From Choricystis sp. odSpoLacu1 (Eukaryota; Chlorophyta; Trebouxiophyceae): a DNA stretch of 64,000 nt. This document shows, one piece after another, positions 31,498-41,449 of this stretch. The stretch is from positions 682,001 to 746,000 of the forward strand of contig OY253656.1 of NCBI GenBank assembly GCA_958009055.1, in the 5' to 3' direction. Position numbers and translations under genes: made by a program. Position 1 is the first letter of the stretch, and each line of letters starts with the position of its first letter. The notes under the pieces were generated by a model. It was not told the DNA's origin and searched no databases. It saw only the letters and a list, made by a program, of their open reading frames with translations.

Positions 31498-31828
31498 GAG
31501 AGTGAGGGTTTCTAAAGGCGTCGTTTTTCTTCTTCTTCTTCTTCTTTGTTCGATCGATTTCTGTCCCCTCACCCTCTTTACTTGCCCCCACGAAACATTC
31601 GCGTGGAAAAAAACAATTATTTTTTTCCAACCCCCAAACAATTCTACTGCCAACAGTTTGAAAAAAACTGGGGGGGCGGGGGCGATGAGATGGTGCGCTT
31701 TTTTTGTGTCGCCGCCTTGCCGCGCCCCGGACCCCCCCCATCTAAGTTCCTTTTTTGTTTGTTTTGTGTGTTGATTGAGAACTGGAACACCTTTGGGCGA
31801 CTTGTGTGTGTGTGTGCGTGTGTACGTG
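31498..31828. other. intergenic, AT- and T-rich
   Basis: About 330 bases between convergent genes. It holds CTTCTTCTTCTTCTTC (31529-31545) and several T runs, consistent with 3' regions on both strands. No gene. Confidence 0.55.
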
Positions 31829-33728
31829 TTAAAAACAATGCCACATCATTTGTTTCTTTGAGGTGAGGGTTTGGAAGAGAAACGCCTGCACGCCAGAAAC
31901 GGCGGGCGCGGCCAGGGTGGAGGAGGCCGAGGCGGCGGCCGCGAGCCGGGGAGGGGAGGTAGGGAGGGTTTTGGTCGGACTGGCGCCCGGTGGTGGTTTG
32001 GGGGGGCGGCGGCCACAACGCCGCAGCGGCCCACTCAAAACGCATATACACACGCACTCCCCCAACACGCGCGCTGTGGGCCGCGTGTGCGAGAGACGCG
32101 GCCGGGTTGCCCACCCGCCACGTTTTCTGCCCCTGCGAGTTGCCCTGCAGGTACACGTAGTTCTGGCTAGTGGTCGGCCACGGCGGCGACAGGCCAGAGA
32201 CGAAGACGGTGGGCGTCGCCGACCCCCACCAGTCGACGGTATTCGTGCAGTCGTCAACGATGAACGCGAAGCGAGCGTTCGAAGCGAGGAATGCGGCAGA
32301 CGTCGGCAAGGCCGCCTCCACCAGGGTGGGCGTCTGCGGGTTGATGGCGACGATGGCGGACACGATGGGGGTGGTTGGCAGGCCGGCGGCGTCGGTCGAG
32401 AAGTAGGAGAGGCGGCAGGTGGTGCCGCCGGCGTTGGACACGGTCGAGAGGGGCAGGAACACTTTGTCCATCTTGTAGGGGCCCGCGGGGCCCGTCACAA
32501 AGGTGAAGCCCTCGGCGCCGGCCGGGTTGATGCGCAGGGTGCGGACGGTGTAGTCGCCGAGGTTGGACAGGGCTTCATCGTTCTGCGCGGGCGGCGGCGG
32601 CGGGGGGGTCGGCGGCGGGGGAGGCGACGGTGCGCCCGGGTTGGCGCAGTAAAACTTGATCATAGCAGGGTCAAGCCACCCCTCGTGCTCGCCGGAAGCG
32701 ATGCAGCTGTAAGCGACGATGGAGGAAAGGACCGTGTCCTTCGCCAGCACCTCGACCGTCTGCCCCTTGCCCGAGCCGCACGTCGCTTCAATCTCGCCCG
32801 CGCCCGACTTGATGGAGAACGTCATGGACGCCACCAGCCCCTCCTTGGAGACGCCCACCTTGAGCAGATTGACGGCGCCGTCGGCGGGGACGGAGATGGT
32901 CTCGGTGTACCCGCCGTCGGACGAGCAGAGGGTGGTGGTGGACTCGCCCAGGCGGAGGCCAGTTACGTAGCCGTCACTCGAATCATAGCACCGGATGTCC
33001 GAGTCAGAGAAGCGGGTGGCGCCGGCGTCGGGAGTGCACGTCTTGGCTTTCTCCTTCAGAGCCAGCAGGGCGGCCTTGGCGGCCTCCGACTCGCCGCCGT
33101 CCGCGCCGGCGGGGGACGGCGTCTCGCCGCCCCGCACCGCATCCGGCACGCCCAACACTGCGGGTGCGGCCAGGGCGGGGGTGGGGGCGGCGGCAGCGAG
33201 CGGCTGGGGAGCGGTGGGCGCGGGCGCAGCGGCCGCGAGCGGCGCGGCGGCGGGCGCGCCCGCCAGCTCGGTGGCCAGAGTCTGGGCGGCGAGGCGGGCG
33301 CCCTCGCGCAGCGCGTTGCGGGCGCGAGAGACGGCACCCAGGGGTTGGGCCACGGTGGTGGAGGCGACCAGGAGGAGGACGGCGGCGACTAAAGGAGTTG
33401 AAGGAGGGAGTTTTTTTGGTCGGATCGACGCGCCCGGTGGCGCACCGCCGCCCCGGGGTGTGGCGGCCGCAGCGCCCCCTCAACCCACTCCCTCACTCCC
33501 CCAACACGCGCGCAAGGGCGCCCGCACGCGCTCTGGGGGAGTGGGGGAGGGTTGCCGCCCACGGGGAGGGGGGAGGGGCGCGTAACAGCGGCAACGCCCG
33601 AGGGCCGCGTGTCGCGCCCGCCCGTGCTGCGGGCGCCCCCCCGCGCCCCCGCGGAGGCCGCGCGCGGACACGCGAAGCCGCTCACACACACATGTACACT
33701 CACCACACGTGCGGCGCGCCATGGTCAT
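31829..33728 (-). CDS. secreted protein with beta-rich Cys domain and Pro-rich linker (451 aa; 3' exon uncertain)
   Basis: Exons 33704-33728, 32115-33388 and probably 31829-31885. A phase-1 intron splits the signal peptide: MTMARRTC|VAAVLLLVASTTVAQ. After an Ala/Pro-rich segment comes a domain IRCYDSSDGYVTGLRLGEST, TLCSSDGGYTETISVPADGA, ASMTFSIKSGAGEIEATCGS, KDTVLSSIVAYSC, then a PSPPPPPTPPPPPP linker and a second beta-rich domain (YTVRTLRINPAGAEGFTFV, FAFIVDDCTNTVDWWGS, QNYVYLQGNSQGQKTWR). The Pro linker is as in green-algal pherophorin/HRGP proteins. The first domain is shared with the head-to-head gene at 33,992. The short last exon fits in phase but is weakly supported. Confidence 0.72.
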
Positions 33729-33991
33729 GAAATGAGAGGGGGCGGAGGAAGGTGGTTTGTGTGGTGGGGAGGGCGGCGCGCGGTGGGGGGGGTTACGTGT
33801 CGCAAAACAGGAAATAAAGTGATGAAATTATATGCGACGGCTCTTTTTATATTTTTGAAAATCGTAAGACATGCCCGAGGGTCGACCAACAATTATGTAA
33901 ACGCTGAAAAGTTTATTTTTGCGCCACAATCGTTTTTGTTTTTTTGCGCGACCGCGATCGACCCGCCGCCGCCGTTTCTCCATTCCCACTC
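33729..33991. promoter_or_regulatory. head-to-head promoter with AT-rich core
   Basis: This 263-base gap between two paralogous secreted genes includes one of the most AT-rich stretches in the window (about 33815-33935), with CTTTTTATATTTTTG and GTTTATTTTTG. TATA-like elements occur on both strands, so a shared bidirectional promoter is likely. Confidence 0.6.
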
Positions 33992-35103
33992 ATGGCTCGC
34001 CTCTCCACTGGTGCGTGTGTGTGTGCGGGAGGGGCCGCGTGTGTACCGGAGTTGCTGACAGCCTGCTGTTGGCGCAGGCACGCGGCGGCCGCGGTGAGCG
34101 GGGAGGAGAGAGAAGGGGGGGGAGGCCGCGGCGCGCGGCGTCGGACCCCGGGGCGTGTCGGCCGGTCGCCTCTCCTGTCAACCCCCCCTCTCCCTCCCCC
34201 TTCCCACACTCGCGCTCACCCCCCCCCCCCCCCCTGGCCCACTCCTTCAGTAGTTCTTCTGGTCTCCCTGCTGGGCGTCATGGGCCTGGTGTCGGCCCAG
34301 GTGAGGAGAGGGAGAGATGGAGACAGAGGAGAGAGCGTCGGCGTTTCACTCTCTCACTTCTCCCCACCCCCTCTAACCAGCAGCGCCGTGCCACCCTGCC
34401 CCTGCCCAACGCCCGCGTGACCGCCACCCAGGGCGCTGAAGCTTTTGTGGGCCGCATCACCTGCTACACCGACAACGGCCGCGTGGTCGGCTGGACGGCG
34501 GGCGTCGGCGCGCGCACCACCTGCCGCGCGACCGACACCTTCCAAACCATCTACGTCCCCGCCGGCTCCCGTGTCACCGCCCTCAACTCCTCCGTCATTG
34601 TTGTCGGCACAACTCCCCAGCTGGCCGCGCTGGCCTTCACGGTGGAGAGCGAGGCTGGCAACGCGGTCATCACGTGCGGCCGCGCGCCCGCCAGTGCGCT
34701 CACGCTGCCCGTCATCGAGGGCAACGCCACCGTGCTGTCGAGCGTGGTCGTGGCGGAGGGTAGCTGCACGCCGAGCGGCATTGTGGCGACATCGGTCAAA
34801 GTGGTTGGCGCGCGCCGCGACGCCCCTGCCGCGACCCGCTTCACCGCCCTTGACGATTGCCCCGCTCCCGTGCAGACGCTGTCCTCGGCTGCACCGCCCT
34901 CGCCTCAGCCCCTGGCCGCGGCGCCCGCCCCCGCGCCCGCGGCGGTGGTGACACCTCTGGCTGTCGCCGCGCCCGCGCCCGCGCCCGCCGCGCCGATCGT
35001 GACCCCGGTCGTCACGCCCGTTGTGGTCGCGCCCCCCGCGCCCGCGCCGTCGGCGCAGCCGCTGGCGCAGCCCCTGGCGCAGGCGCCGTCGGTGGCGCCG
35101 TGA
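33992..35103 (+). CDS. secreted protein with beta-rich Cys domain and Pro/Ala tail (263 aa)
   Basis: Exons 33992-34010, 34251-34300 and 34381-35103. A phase-1 intron splits the signal peptide (MARLST|VVLLVSLLGVMGLVSAQ), the same plan as its head-to-head neighbour. The domain matches that neighbour: GRITCYTDNGRVVGWTAGVG, RTTCRATDTFQTIYVPAGSR, AALAFTVESEAGNAVITCG, GNATVLSSVVVAEGSC. Shared features are the CY..G.V.G start, (I)xVPA, FxxxSxAG and TVLSS(I/V)V. The C-terminal 90 residues are Ala/Pro/Val repeats (APAPAP, VTPVV). Function unknown; extracellular matrix or carbohydrate binding are guesses from fold type. Confidence 0.78.
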
Positions 35104-35521
35104 TGGGTGAGAGAGAATGAGAGAGAGTGAGCGTTTTTCTTTTCGCGCGGCGGTTGGTGACGACACCCCCCCCTGTCACACCCACGCCGGCACTCCCCTC
35201 CCCTCACCATGTAACAAAAAAAACAATGGCAAAACACTGTGCTTGCGTTGGATGTGGTGGCGGGGGCCGGAGAGTGGGGAGAGAGAGGGGTGGTGAAAAG
35301 TGTTTCTCTCTCTCTCTTTTCGCCTGAAAAGGGAACCTCTCTGACGCCCAAACGCATGCTTTGCATACACTCACTAACCCCAGAATCCAGGGTTTGGCCG
35401 GGTTGGGTTTTGTGGGTGGGTTAGAAAAACGACAAGCGAAGGGTGAGGCGGTCGCCCGCGTTTTTCTTTTCTCACTCCCGACCCTCTCTCTCCGCCTGCG
35501 TGCTCACAAAACACGCGCGCA

Positions 35522-35559
<38 letters not shown>
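35104..35559. other. intergenic with (CA)n leader
   Basis: About 455 bases: 3' region of the preceding gene, several C/T and GA tracts, then ACACACAC from about 35523 to 35557 immediately before the next ATG. No gene. Confidence 0.6.
35523..35557 (+). repeat. (CA)n microsatellite just upstream of a start codon
   Basis: Near-perfect CA repeat of about 35 bases ending 2-3 bases before ATG at 35560. Confidence 0.9.
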
Positions 35560-36239
35560 ATGCGCGCTGCACTCACAACCCTCGCCCTGCTGGCGGCCGC
35601 CGTCGCCGCCACCACCGCCACCGCGCGGCCGCATGCGCGCGCGCTGCTCATGGTGGGTGCGGTGTGTGTTTGTGTCTGCGCCCACGGGCCGGCACAGTGT
35701 GTCCAGTGAAAGCAGAGATGGTCCCTCGGCCCTCTGCGGCGTGCCGAGGGAGGGAGGAGGAGAGGGGAGGGAAAGGGGGAGGGAAACGTTTTTTCAACGG
35801 ACATGCCTCGTTCGCGCGTCGCGCGCGCGCCCCCCGACCTCTCCGACCCCACACCCTTCCATCCTCCTTTTCTCAGGGCGACCCTCTCGCGGGCCTCAAA
35901 GCCGCCCTGCCCCAAAAATCCGCCTTCCTCAACATCTCCACCTGGGGCAACCAAACAGTGGGCGGCACGTGGGGAACGTCGGTGGATGGGGGGGGCTCGG
36001 CCGGCTTCTCCAAAAACGTGGCCCTCACGTTCAAACCGTTGCCCGAAAAGTCATTGTTCAACAAGTCTGTGCTGCCCGCGGTCGCGGAGAGCGGGGTCGC
36101 CCTCCACATCGATGGCGGCGGCGGCGGCGGCGCGGGCGTCGTTGTCACCAAGGGCGTCGCGAAAGGGGGCAACCCGTACGTGCCCATCGCGTCGGGCAGT
36201 GGGGCGGCACCCAACGTAACCACGACGTTTCCGTTTTAA
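35560..36239 (+). CDS. small secreted Gly-rich protein (151 aa)
   Basis: Exons 35560-35652 and 35877-36239, phase 0. Signal peptide MRAALTTLALLAAAVAATTA, then a basic stretch ARPHARALLM ending at the splice. The mature part reads GDPLAGLKAALPQKSAFLNI, GFSKNVALTFKPLPEKSLF, VALHIDGGGGGGAGVVVTKG, ending NVTTTFPF, with four sequons (NIS, NQT, NKS, NVT). It resembles the sequon-rich genes in signal-exon plan and Lys-Ser/Asn motifs but is Gly-rich and may be a distant member. Function unknown. Confidence 0.75.
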
Positions 36240-36645
36240 GGGGCGGGGCGGTGAGAGAGAGGAAATATGTGTTTTTTTTTTTCCTTCCGTTTTCTTGTTT
36301 CGGCTGCCGGCGTGCAGCGTCGCCATTTTGTGGTGTGGTGTCGACCCGTGTGTAACTTTAGTTGTGTGTCCACGCGAAAAATGAACCAGTGTCCCAAAAC
36401 CAAAAAAAGGCGGTGGGTCAAAGGGCGGTGGGTGGCGATCGCCAGTAGGGCGGGCGAGCAGTTAAATCGCGTACCAGCGGGCTTGCATCCATCACTGTTG
36501 ACACGCCCGATGGGTTTCGGTGAATAAACAGGCAGTGAACAAAAAAATTCGATCTCATTTTTTCTTTGTTCTCTTCCACCCCCACCTCCCACCTCCTCTC
36601 CACCTCCTCCCCGTGCCCCCTCATCGCTCCTCATTTCATTCGGCC
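36240..36645. other. intergenic, no gene seen
   Basis: About 405 bases, AT-richer than average (ATGTGTTTTTTTTTTTCC, GAATAAACAGGCAG). The last 60 bases are a CCACCTCC-type leader for the gene starting at 36646. No tRNA or snoRNA fold was recognised. Confidence 0.5.
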
Positions 36646-37809
36646 ATGCCGTCGCCACTCCGCTGTGTTGGCGTTGGTGAGTGTGTGTGTGTGTGTGGGG
36701 GGGGGGGGGGGCGTGAGGCGGGGCAGACCCTCGCGCGAGACACGCCCGCTGGTGCGGTCATCTGGTTGTTTTTGTTTCGGTCGCCCCCAATCCATCCATC
36801 TCCCCAATCCATCCTCCTCCCCCCATCTTGCAGTGATGGTGATGGTAGCGCTGCTGCTGGGCGCGTCGGCTCAGGTAAGAGGGTGCGGGGTGGGGTGGGG
36901 TGGGGACGAGCGAAAGGGGAGGGAATGATGTTCATGTTTCGACGCCCCTTTTTTGGCAACACTCCCTCCCGCCCTCAGCCCGTCACTCGTTCGCGGCCCG
37001 TCCGGGGCCGGCTGGCCACGAACCTCGCGGAACCTTCCTCTCGCAAGTCGCTCGCGTCCGCTCCCGCGCCGGGCGTGCCTGTGCTGACGCCGCTACCGGT
37101 CGCGCCCGCTCCTTCCCTCCCGCCGCTGTCGTCCGCGCCGGCCCCTTCCCTCCCGCCACTGTCACCCGCACCGGCGCCTGGGCTCCCGCCGCTGTCGCCC
37201 GCACCGGCGCCCGGGCCGAATGTTGAGGCGCCCGCGCCGGCCCTTTCCCTCCCACCGCTGTCGCCCGCGCCGTCTCCGTCGGCGCCGTCTCCCGCCGACC
37301 CGCCCGCGCCTTTTCCGGCCGCGCTGTCACCGGCTGAGCCTCCCTCGCAATCTCCCACGCCGGCTGAGCCGCCGTCGCAGCCTCCCTCGCCGGCTGAGCC
37401 TCCCTCTGAGCCGCCGTCGCCGGCTGAGCCTCCCTCTGAGCCGCCGTCGCCGGCTGAGCCTCCCTCTGAGCCGCCGTCGCCGGCTGAGCCTCCCTCTGAG
37501 CCGCCGTCGCCGGCTGAGCCTCCCTCTGAGCCGCCGTCGCCGTCGTTGCCGCCGACGCCACCTCCCTCCCAGCCTCCCTCCCCCCCGCCGGCCGGCCCGC
37601 CACCCTCGCAGCCGCCTGCTGGGCCGCCTGCGGGCCCGCCCGCGGGGCCGCCAGCGAGGCCGCCGTCGCCGCCGCCTCCCGCGCCCGCGCCGTCGTCGCC
37701 GACGCCCGCGCCGACGCCGACTCCCACGGCTTCACCCACGCCCAGGCCAACAACGCCTCCGCCGACGACGCGGCCTACCCCTGCGCCCGCTCCTGCGCCG
37801 CGCAGTTAG
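36646..37809 (+). CDS. secreted hydroxyproline-rich-type protein (300 aa, Pro/Ser/Ala repeats)
   Basis: Exons 36646-36676, 36834-36874 and 36979-37809. The signal peptide is split by a phase-1 intron (MPSPLRCVGV|VMVMVALLLGASAQ) and followed by a phase-0 intron, exactly the plan of the 33.99-kb gene. The rest is Pro-rich: SLPPLSPAPAP motifs, then five 10-residue units of the type PPSPAEPPSE, then PPAGPP and PTPAPTPTPT blocks. SP/AP/PP motifs are typical arabinogalactan or extensin-type glycosylation substrates in green algae and plants. No globular domain is present. Likely a cell-wall or matrix rod; inference from composition. Confidence 0.82.
   Translation: MPSPLRCVGVGECVCVCGGGGGREAGQTLARDTPAGAVIWLFLFRSPPIHPSPQSILLPPSCSDGDGSAAAGRVGSGKRVRGGVGWGRAKGEGMMFMFRRPFFGNTPSRPQPVTRSRPVRGRLATNLAEPSSRKSLASAPAPGVPVLTPLPVAPAPSLPPLSSAPAPSLPPLSPAPAPGLPPLSPAPAPGPNVEAPAPALSLPPLSPAPSPSAPSPADPPAPFPAALSPAEPPSQSPTPAEPPSQPPSPAEPPSEPPSPAEPPSEPPSPAEPPSEPPSPAEPPSEPPSPAEPPSEPPSPSLPPTPPPSQPPSPPPAGPPPSQPPAGPPAGPPAGPPARPPSPPPPAPAPSSPTPAPTPTPTASPTPRPTTPPPTTRPTPAPAPAPRS
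37381..37542 (+). repeat. 30-bp coding minisatellite in the Pro-rich protein
   Basis: Unit CCGCCGTCGCCGGCTGAGCC TCCCTCTGAG repeated in register at 37411, 37441, 37471 and 37501, with a variant first copy at 37381 and a partial last copy. It encodes PPSPAEPPSE. Confidence 0.95.
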
Positions 37810-38101
37810 TGGTTGAGAATAGCCTCTCTTTCTCTTCCCCCGTATTTACCTCTTTTTCTACATCCACCTTTCTCCCCCCCTTCTTCCCCCTCCGCGATTA
37901 CCCGCGCCAGGTTCAAACTCGGGTGGTATGCAGGGCGCGTGCCTAGCCCCCCTGCCGTGCAAACACGGGGCCCGTCTCCGGGGTTTGTAGTGACGCGACG
38001 TGTTCCGACCGCTCCCCCCGCAGCGGAAAAAAACACAACACAACACACACACACACACGTTCTCTCTCTCTCGCCCTCAAAAGCCGGTCCAAAAGACAGG
38101 C

Positions 38102-38992
38102 ATGGCGCCCTCCTCTCCACCACGCAGGGCGCCCGGCCACGCGCCCCGGGCGCCCGCCTCCCCCACGCCGCGCGCTCGCCGCGCCCTCCCCGCGCCCGCG
38201 GGCGGCGGTTACTCGGCCGCCCTGGCCAAGGCCGCCGGCCAGGGGCGGGCCTGCACTGCTTCTTGCGCTGTGGCGGAGGAGCGAGGGCGCGCGGTGAAGG
38301 CAGGCGGCGCGGCGGCGCGTCAAAACGGCGCGCCGCATGCCCATGGCGCGGCTGCGGACGCTCTGCGGCGGTTGGCGGCCGGCCTGGCCGCCAACCGCGT
38401 AACGATGGCGCCAAAAGCGCTGGCAGTGCCCCATCCACGCACGCCCGAGGTGACGTACGACGTGGCACCGCCGCAGCACGCGGCGCCGCCGCCGTCGCAC
38501 GCGCGCCCTGCCGTCCCCACCCTCAACTTGACGCCCCTCCCGCGCTCTGGCCACCGTCCCTCCGACGACGCGGCCCCTTGCTGGCACACCGCACACCGGG
38601 CCGCCGCCCGTCGCAGCAGCAGCGCGAGCGGGGCGCCGACTCCCCGCGTCGTGCTGGGCGGGCCGCTGCCTGCGACGACCACCACCGCCTGGCGGCCGCC
38701 GTACTCCACGCCTCAGCGGAAAGAACCGGAGTCCGTGGTGCCCCGGCGGCGGCTGCCGGCCGCGCTGCCGTCACGCGCCCTGCCGCGCGCTGCGCCGCGC
38801 CTGCTGGCCGCCGCGCGCACCGCGGTGGACGACGCCGTTATCACGGTCGCCGCCCCGGTGGACCACGACCCCGTTACACCCTACTGGGCGGGGGTGAGGT
38901 CGGCGGACGGGTCGCTGGCGACGGGGGAAGAGATGGAGGGGCGGCGGCAGCGGCGGTGGCGGCGGTGGTGGGGGTGGGGGCGCAAGAGGTAG
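38102..38992 (+). CDS. hypothetical basic Ala/Pro/Arg-rich protein, 296 aa
   Basis: Open frame from ATG at 38102 to TAG at 38990-38992, preceded by an ACACACACACACG/TCTCTCTC leader. No family recognised. The N-terminus (MAPSSPPRRAPGHAPRAPAS) is basic and Pro-rich, perhaps a transit peptide. The middle has ALRRLAAGLAANRVTMAPKA and DAAPCWHTAHRAAARR. Near the C-terminus AVDDAVITVAAPVDHDPVTP is the most protein-like stretch. The end is Arg/Trp-rich (RRQRRWRRWWGWGRKR). Codon bias matches neighbours, but low complexity limits confidence. Confidence 0.45.
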   Translation: MAPSSPPRRAPGHAPRAPASPTPRARRALPAPAGGGYSAALAKAAGQGRACTASCAVAEERGRAVKAGGAAARQNGAPHAHGAAADALRRLAAGLAANRVTMAPKALAVPHPRTPEVTYDVAPPQHAAPPPSHARPAVPTLNLTPLPRSGHRPSDDAAPCWHTAHRAAARRSSSASGAPTPRVVLGGPLPATTTTAWRPPYSTPQRKEPESVVPRRRLPAALPSRALPRAAPRLLAAARTAVDDAVITVAAPVDHDPVTPYWAGVRSADGSLATGEEMEGRRQRRWRRWWGWGRKR

Positions 38993-39164
38993 TGAGTGGG
39001 GGGTGCGTTGTGTGGAGTGGCGCCCCTTTTCACTTCTGATTGTAAAACGAGAGAGACACAGGGAATGAGAGAGGAAAAGGAAAACAGGGCTTGTTTTTGC
39101 AGAAGACAGATCAAACACACACACGCAGCGCACCACCACCACCACCCACTCCACCCATCCTCTC

Positions 39165-39944
39165 TCATGCCGCCGGCGGATACTTAGCAGCCTGCGCCCG
39201 CACCCGCCGCCGGTACTCGTCGGGCGACTTGGTGAGCAGCATGTAGGCGTCGCTCTGGGCGGGGGAGTGCGGGTTGGCGTCACCCAGGAGGTCTTGCACA
39301 CCCAACAGAATGTTGCGCACGGTGAGGGAGGGGCGCCAGCCTTCGTCCTCGTTCAGGATGGAGAGGCAGATGGTGCCGGAGGGGTAGACGTTGGGGTGGA
39401 AGAAGTTGGGTGGGAACTTGCACTGATGGTGGGGTGGGTGGTGTGGGGAGTGAGGCCTCCGACCTAGAAAACCACTGCCTCGGACACACATCGGCGCTGT
39501 GTGCACTCCTGGCCACACCTGTGTTCGCCCGCCCCCATTTTGCCATCCTTCTTCCTCACCTTTGGCGGTTTCGCAGGGTAGTCGTCCGAAAACTCCAGGG
39601 TCAGAGGATACACCCCTCCCTCCCAGTCGGTGCCGGGCTTGCCGGGGATGCCGCACACCCAGCGCATGAGGTTGATGGAGCTGGAAGGGGTGGGTGGGTG
39701 GAGGCAAGGTTGAGAGGGAGCGGACACCAATCGCCCTCCTCGCTGCCCCTCCCTCGGCGTCCGCCCCCAGACCGCGTCTCTACTGTGGCTTGGCGTGCTG
39801 CGCCACAGCAGCTGCCCACACCCCTTCCCCGTCCCACTCTCACCCGTCGCCGTTGGCTTCCGGCCGCGCAAAAAAGCCAAACGGCTTGTCCTTGCGCCAC
39901 GCTTTGCGCTCCTCGGTCAGGCGGCCGAGGGCGAGGGACGCCAT
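39165..39944 (-). CDS. UBC9: SUMO-conjugating enzyme E2 (UBC9), 159 aa
   Basis: Accepts SUMO from the E1 and transfers it to substrate lysines, mainly in the nucleus. Three exons: 39844-39944, 39560-39680 and 39165-39422; phases 2 and 0 keep frame. Protein begins [19 protein letters not shown], then [59 protein letters not shown] with the active-site Cys after [23 protein letters not shown] and [18 protein letters not shown]. The WEGG/YPLTL and PSGTxCLSIL blocks and 159-aa length identify the SUMO rather than ubiquitin branch. The last residues differ from the usual KKFAPS. Confidence 0.98.
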
Positions 39945-40196
39945 GGATGTGTTGTGTGTGTGTGTGGAGAGTGGCGGAGGGGGAGGGCGGGAGAGAGAGA
40001 GTGGGGGGATGCGTCGATCGCGGGCAGTGGTTTTTCGCAAGACGGGTGTGCGTCGACGTCGGTCTTTTGGTTTTTGTTTTCCAATCTCACGCAAACAGGG
40101 ATTCTCACGCTTCATCATCATCTCTCTCTCTCGTTCACAAAACGCTCTTCAAAAGAAAAAAAAAGGGAGAGAAACAAAAAATCTCCCCCATTCTCA

Positions 40197-41189
40197 TCAA
40201 TCCATGAAATAACCAGCGATGAACAGCGCGAAGAAGACGGCGAGGCCACCGTAGATGAGGCCCGACTTTTGGCCGCCCGTCATGGAGTTGGTGCCGAGGC
40301 CGTACCTGGGGAAAGGGAAGGGGAGGTGTGGGTTGGTGAGGGAAGAAAGAAAAACGCGTCGCCCGCTGTTTTACCACCACCCCCTCCGTCTCCCATCCTC
40401 TCTCTCCTCACCTCTGGTTCTCGGCAAACCCGGCGATCTCGCGCGCCCTCGCCCTGAACGTCAGCTTGCCGGCACCGCACACGGGGCATCCCCAGTCGTC
40501 GGGCAGGTTCTCAAACAGGGTGCCCGGGGTGACGGGGTACTCCGGGTCGCCCGCTTTGGGGGTGTACTCGTAGCTGAGAGAGGGGGTGGGGTGTGTGTGG
40601 GAGGGTGGGGTGTGTGTGAGAGGAGGCTGCGACAGAAGAAAAACGGCGCCCAGCCCTCACCACCACCACCCAACCAACCACTCACCCGCAGCCACCGCAC
40701 GTCGCCTCGCCCGTGCCCACCACCATGAACTTTTCGGCGGCGCGCAGGCGGTCGGCCTCCGCCTTTTTGCGGGCGGTCTCAGAGTCGGGGTTCTGTGTTG
40801 GAGAGGTGTGTGGTTGGTGTGTGATCCATTCTCCTCTCTCTCCTCCACACACGCACACACGCTCTCTCATTCATCAAACTCACCTCCAGCTCGCCCTCGC
40901 CCGTGCGCATGATGACGACGCGGTGCGCGGCCGGCGCGCGTGGCGCAAGCGACGCGCGGCGGGTGGACGTGTGGGCGGCGCACGGCTGTGTGTGTTTGTG
41001 TGTGGGAGGTAGTGGGGTGAGAGTGCGTTGCTTAGCGGGCAGCGTTGGCGGGCCGAGGCGGCGGGCGGGCGGGGGCGTGCTGCTGTGTTTGCGCTACCTC
41101 TCCGCTGCCCGATTCGGCGGTCGGTCTCCTCTCTCTCTCTTTCGACCCGCACTCACCGCGCCAGGCCTAGACGCGCAGAGTGCGTGCAT
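40197..41189 (-). CDS. RBD1: thylakoid rubredoxin-like protein (RBD1/RubA type), 170 aa
   Basis: Membrane-anchored rubredoxin needed for photosystem II assembly in cyanobacteria, algae and plants (family knowledge). Five exons: 41157-41189, 40884-40985, 40686-40792, 40412-40573 and 40197-40305; phases 0,0,2,2 agree. The N-terminus [20 protein letters not shown] looks like a plastid transit peptide. The iron site is formed by CGGCGYEY (split by a splice) and [17 protein letters not shown] linker [18 protein letters not shown] precedes a single membrane span ([20 protein letters not shown]) at the C-terminus. All four Cys ligands are present. Confidence 0.95.
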
Positions 41190-41449
41190 TGCGCGTGTGT
41201 GCTGAAAGAGATGAGGAGGGGTGCGGGTTGTTCTTCGCAGTCGCAGAGGAACGACAATGCGCGGCCGAGAGTGAGCAGCACCATCGAGTGGCACGGCCAC
41301 GCGCGCGTGGCCGCGCGCACCTCTCTCCCCCCACACGCCACCAACGCTTTCAAGACGGCACACCAGAGAAGGGCTACAGCTCAACGCCCCGCTGTCTAAC
41401 ACACACAAAACATCATTTCATTTCACCCACCCCCTCCAACCATGGATCA
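41190..41449. other. spacer between RBD1 start and GNAT stop
   Basis: About 260 bases, mostly the RBD1 5' region. The T/A-richer ACAAAACATCATTTCATTTCACCC at 41407-41430 lies at the GNAT 3' end. No gene. Confidence 0.5.

Noticed and set aside
31644..33353. 569-residue open frame on the minus strand running past the exon end
   Set aside because: After the WR residue near 32115 the reading becomes His/Pro/Thr low complexity through CA- and T-rich sequence; a splice there with a short last exon is more likely.
36975..37739. Gly/Ser/Asp-rich frames on the minus strand opposite the Pro-rich gene
   Set aside because: Their repeats are just the reverse complement of the Pro-rich coding minisatellite; the + strand has signal peptide and splice sites.
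37895..37990. tRNA-like GGTTCAAACTC motif
   Set aside because: No acceptor stem, D-arm or anticodon arm could be paired around it on either strand.
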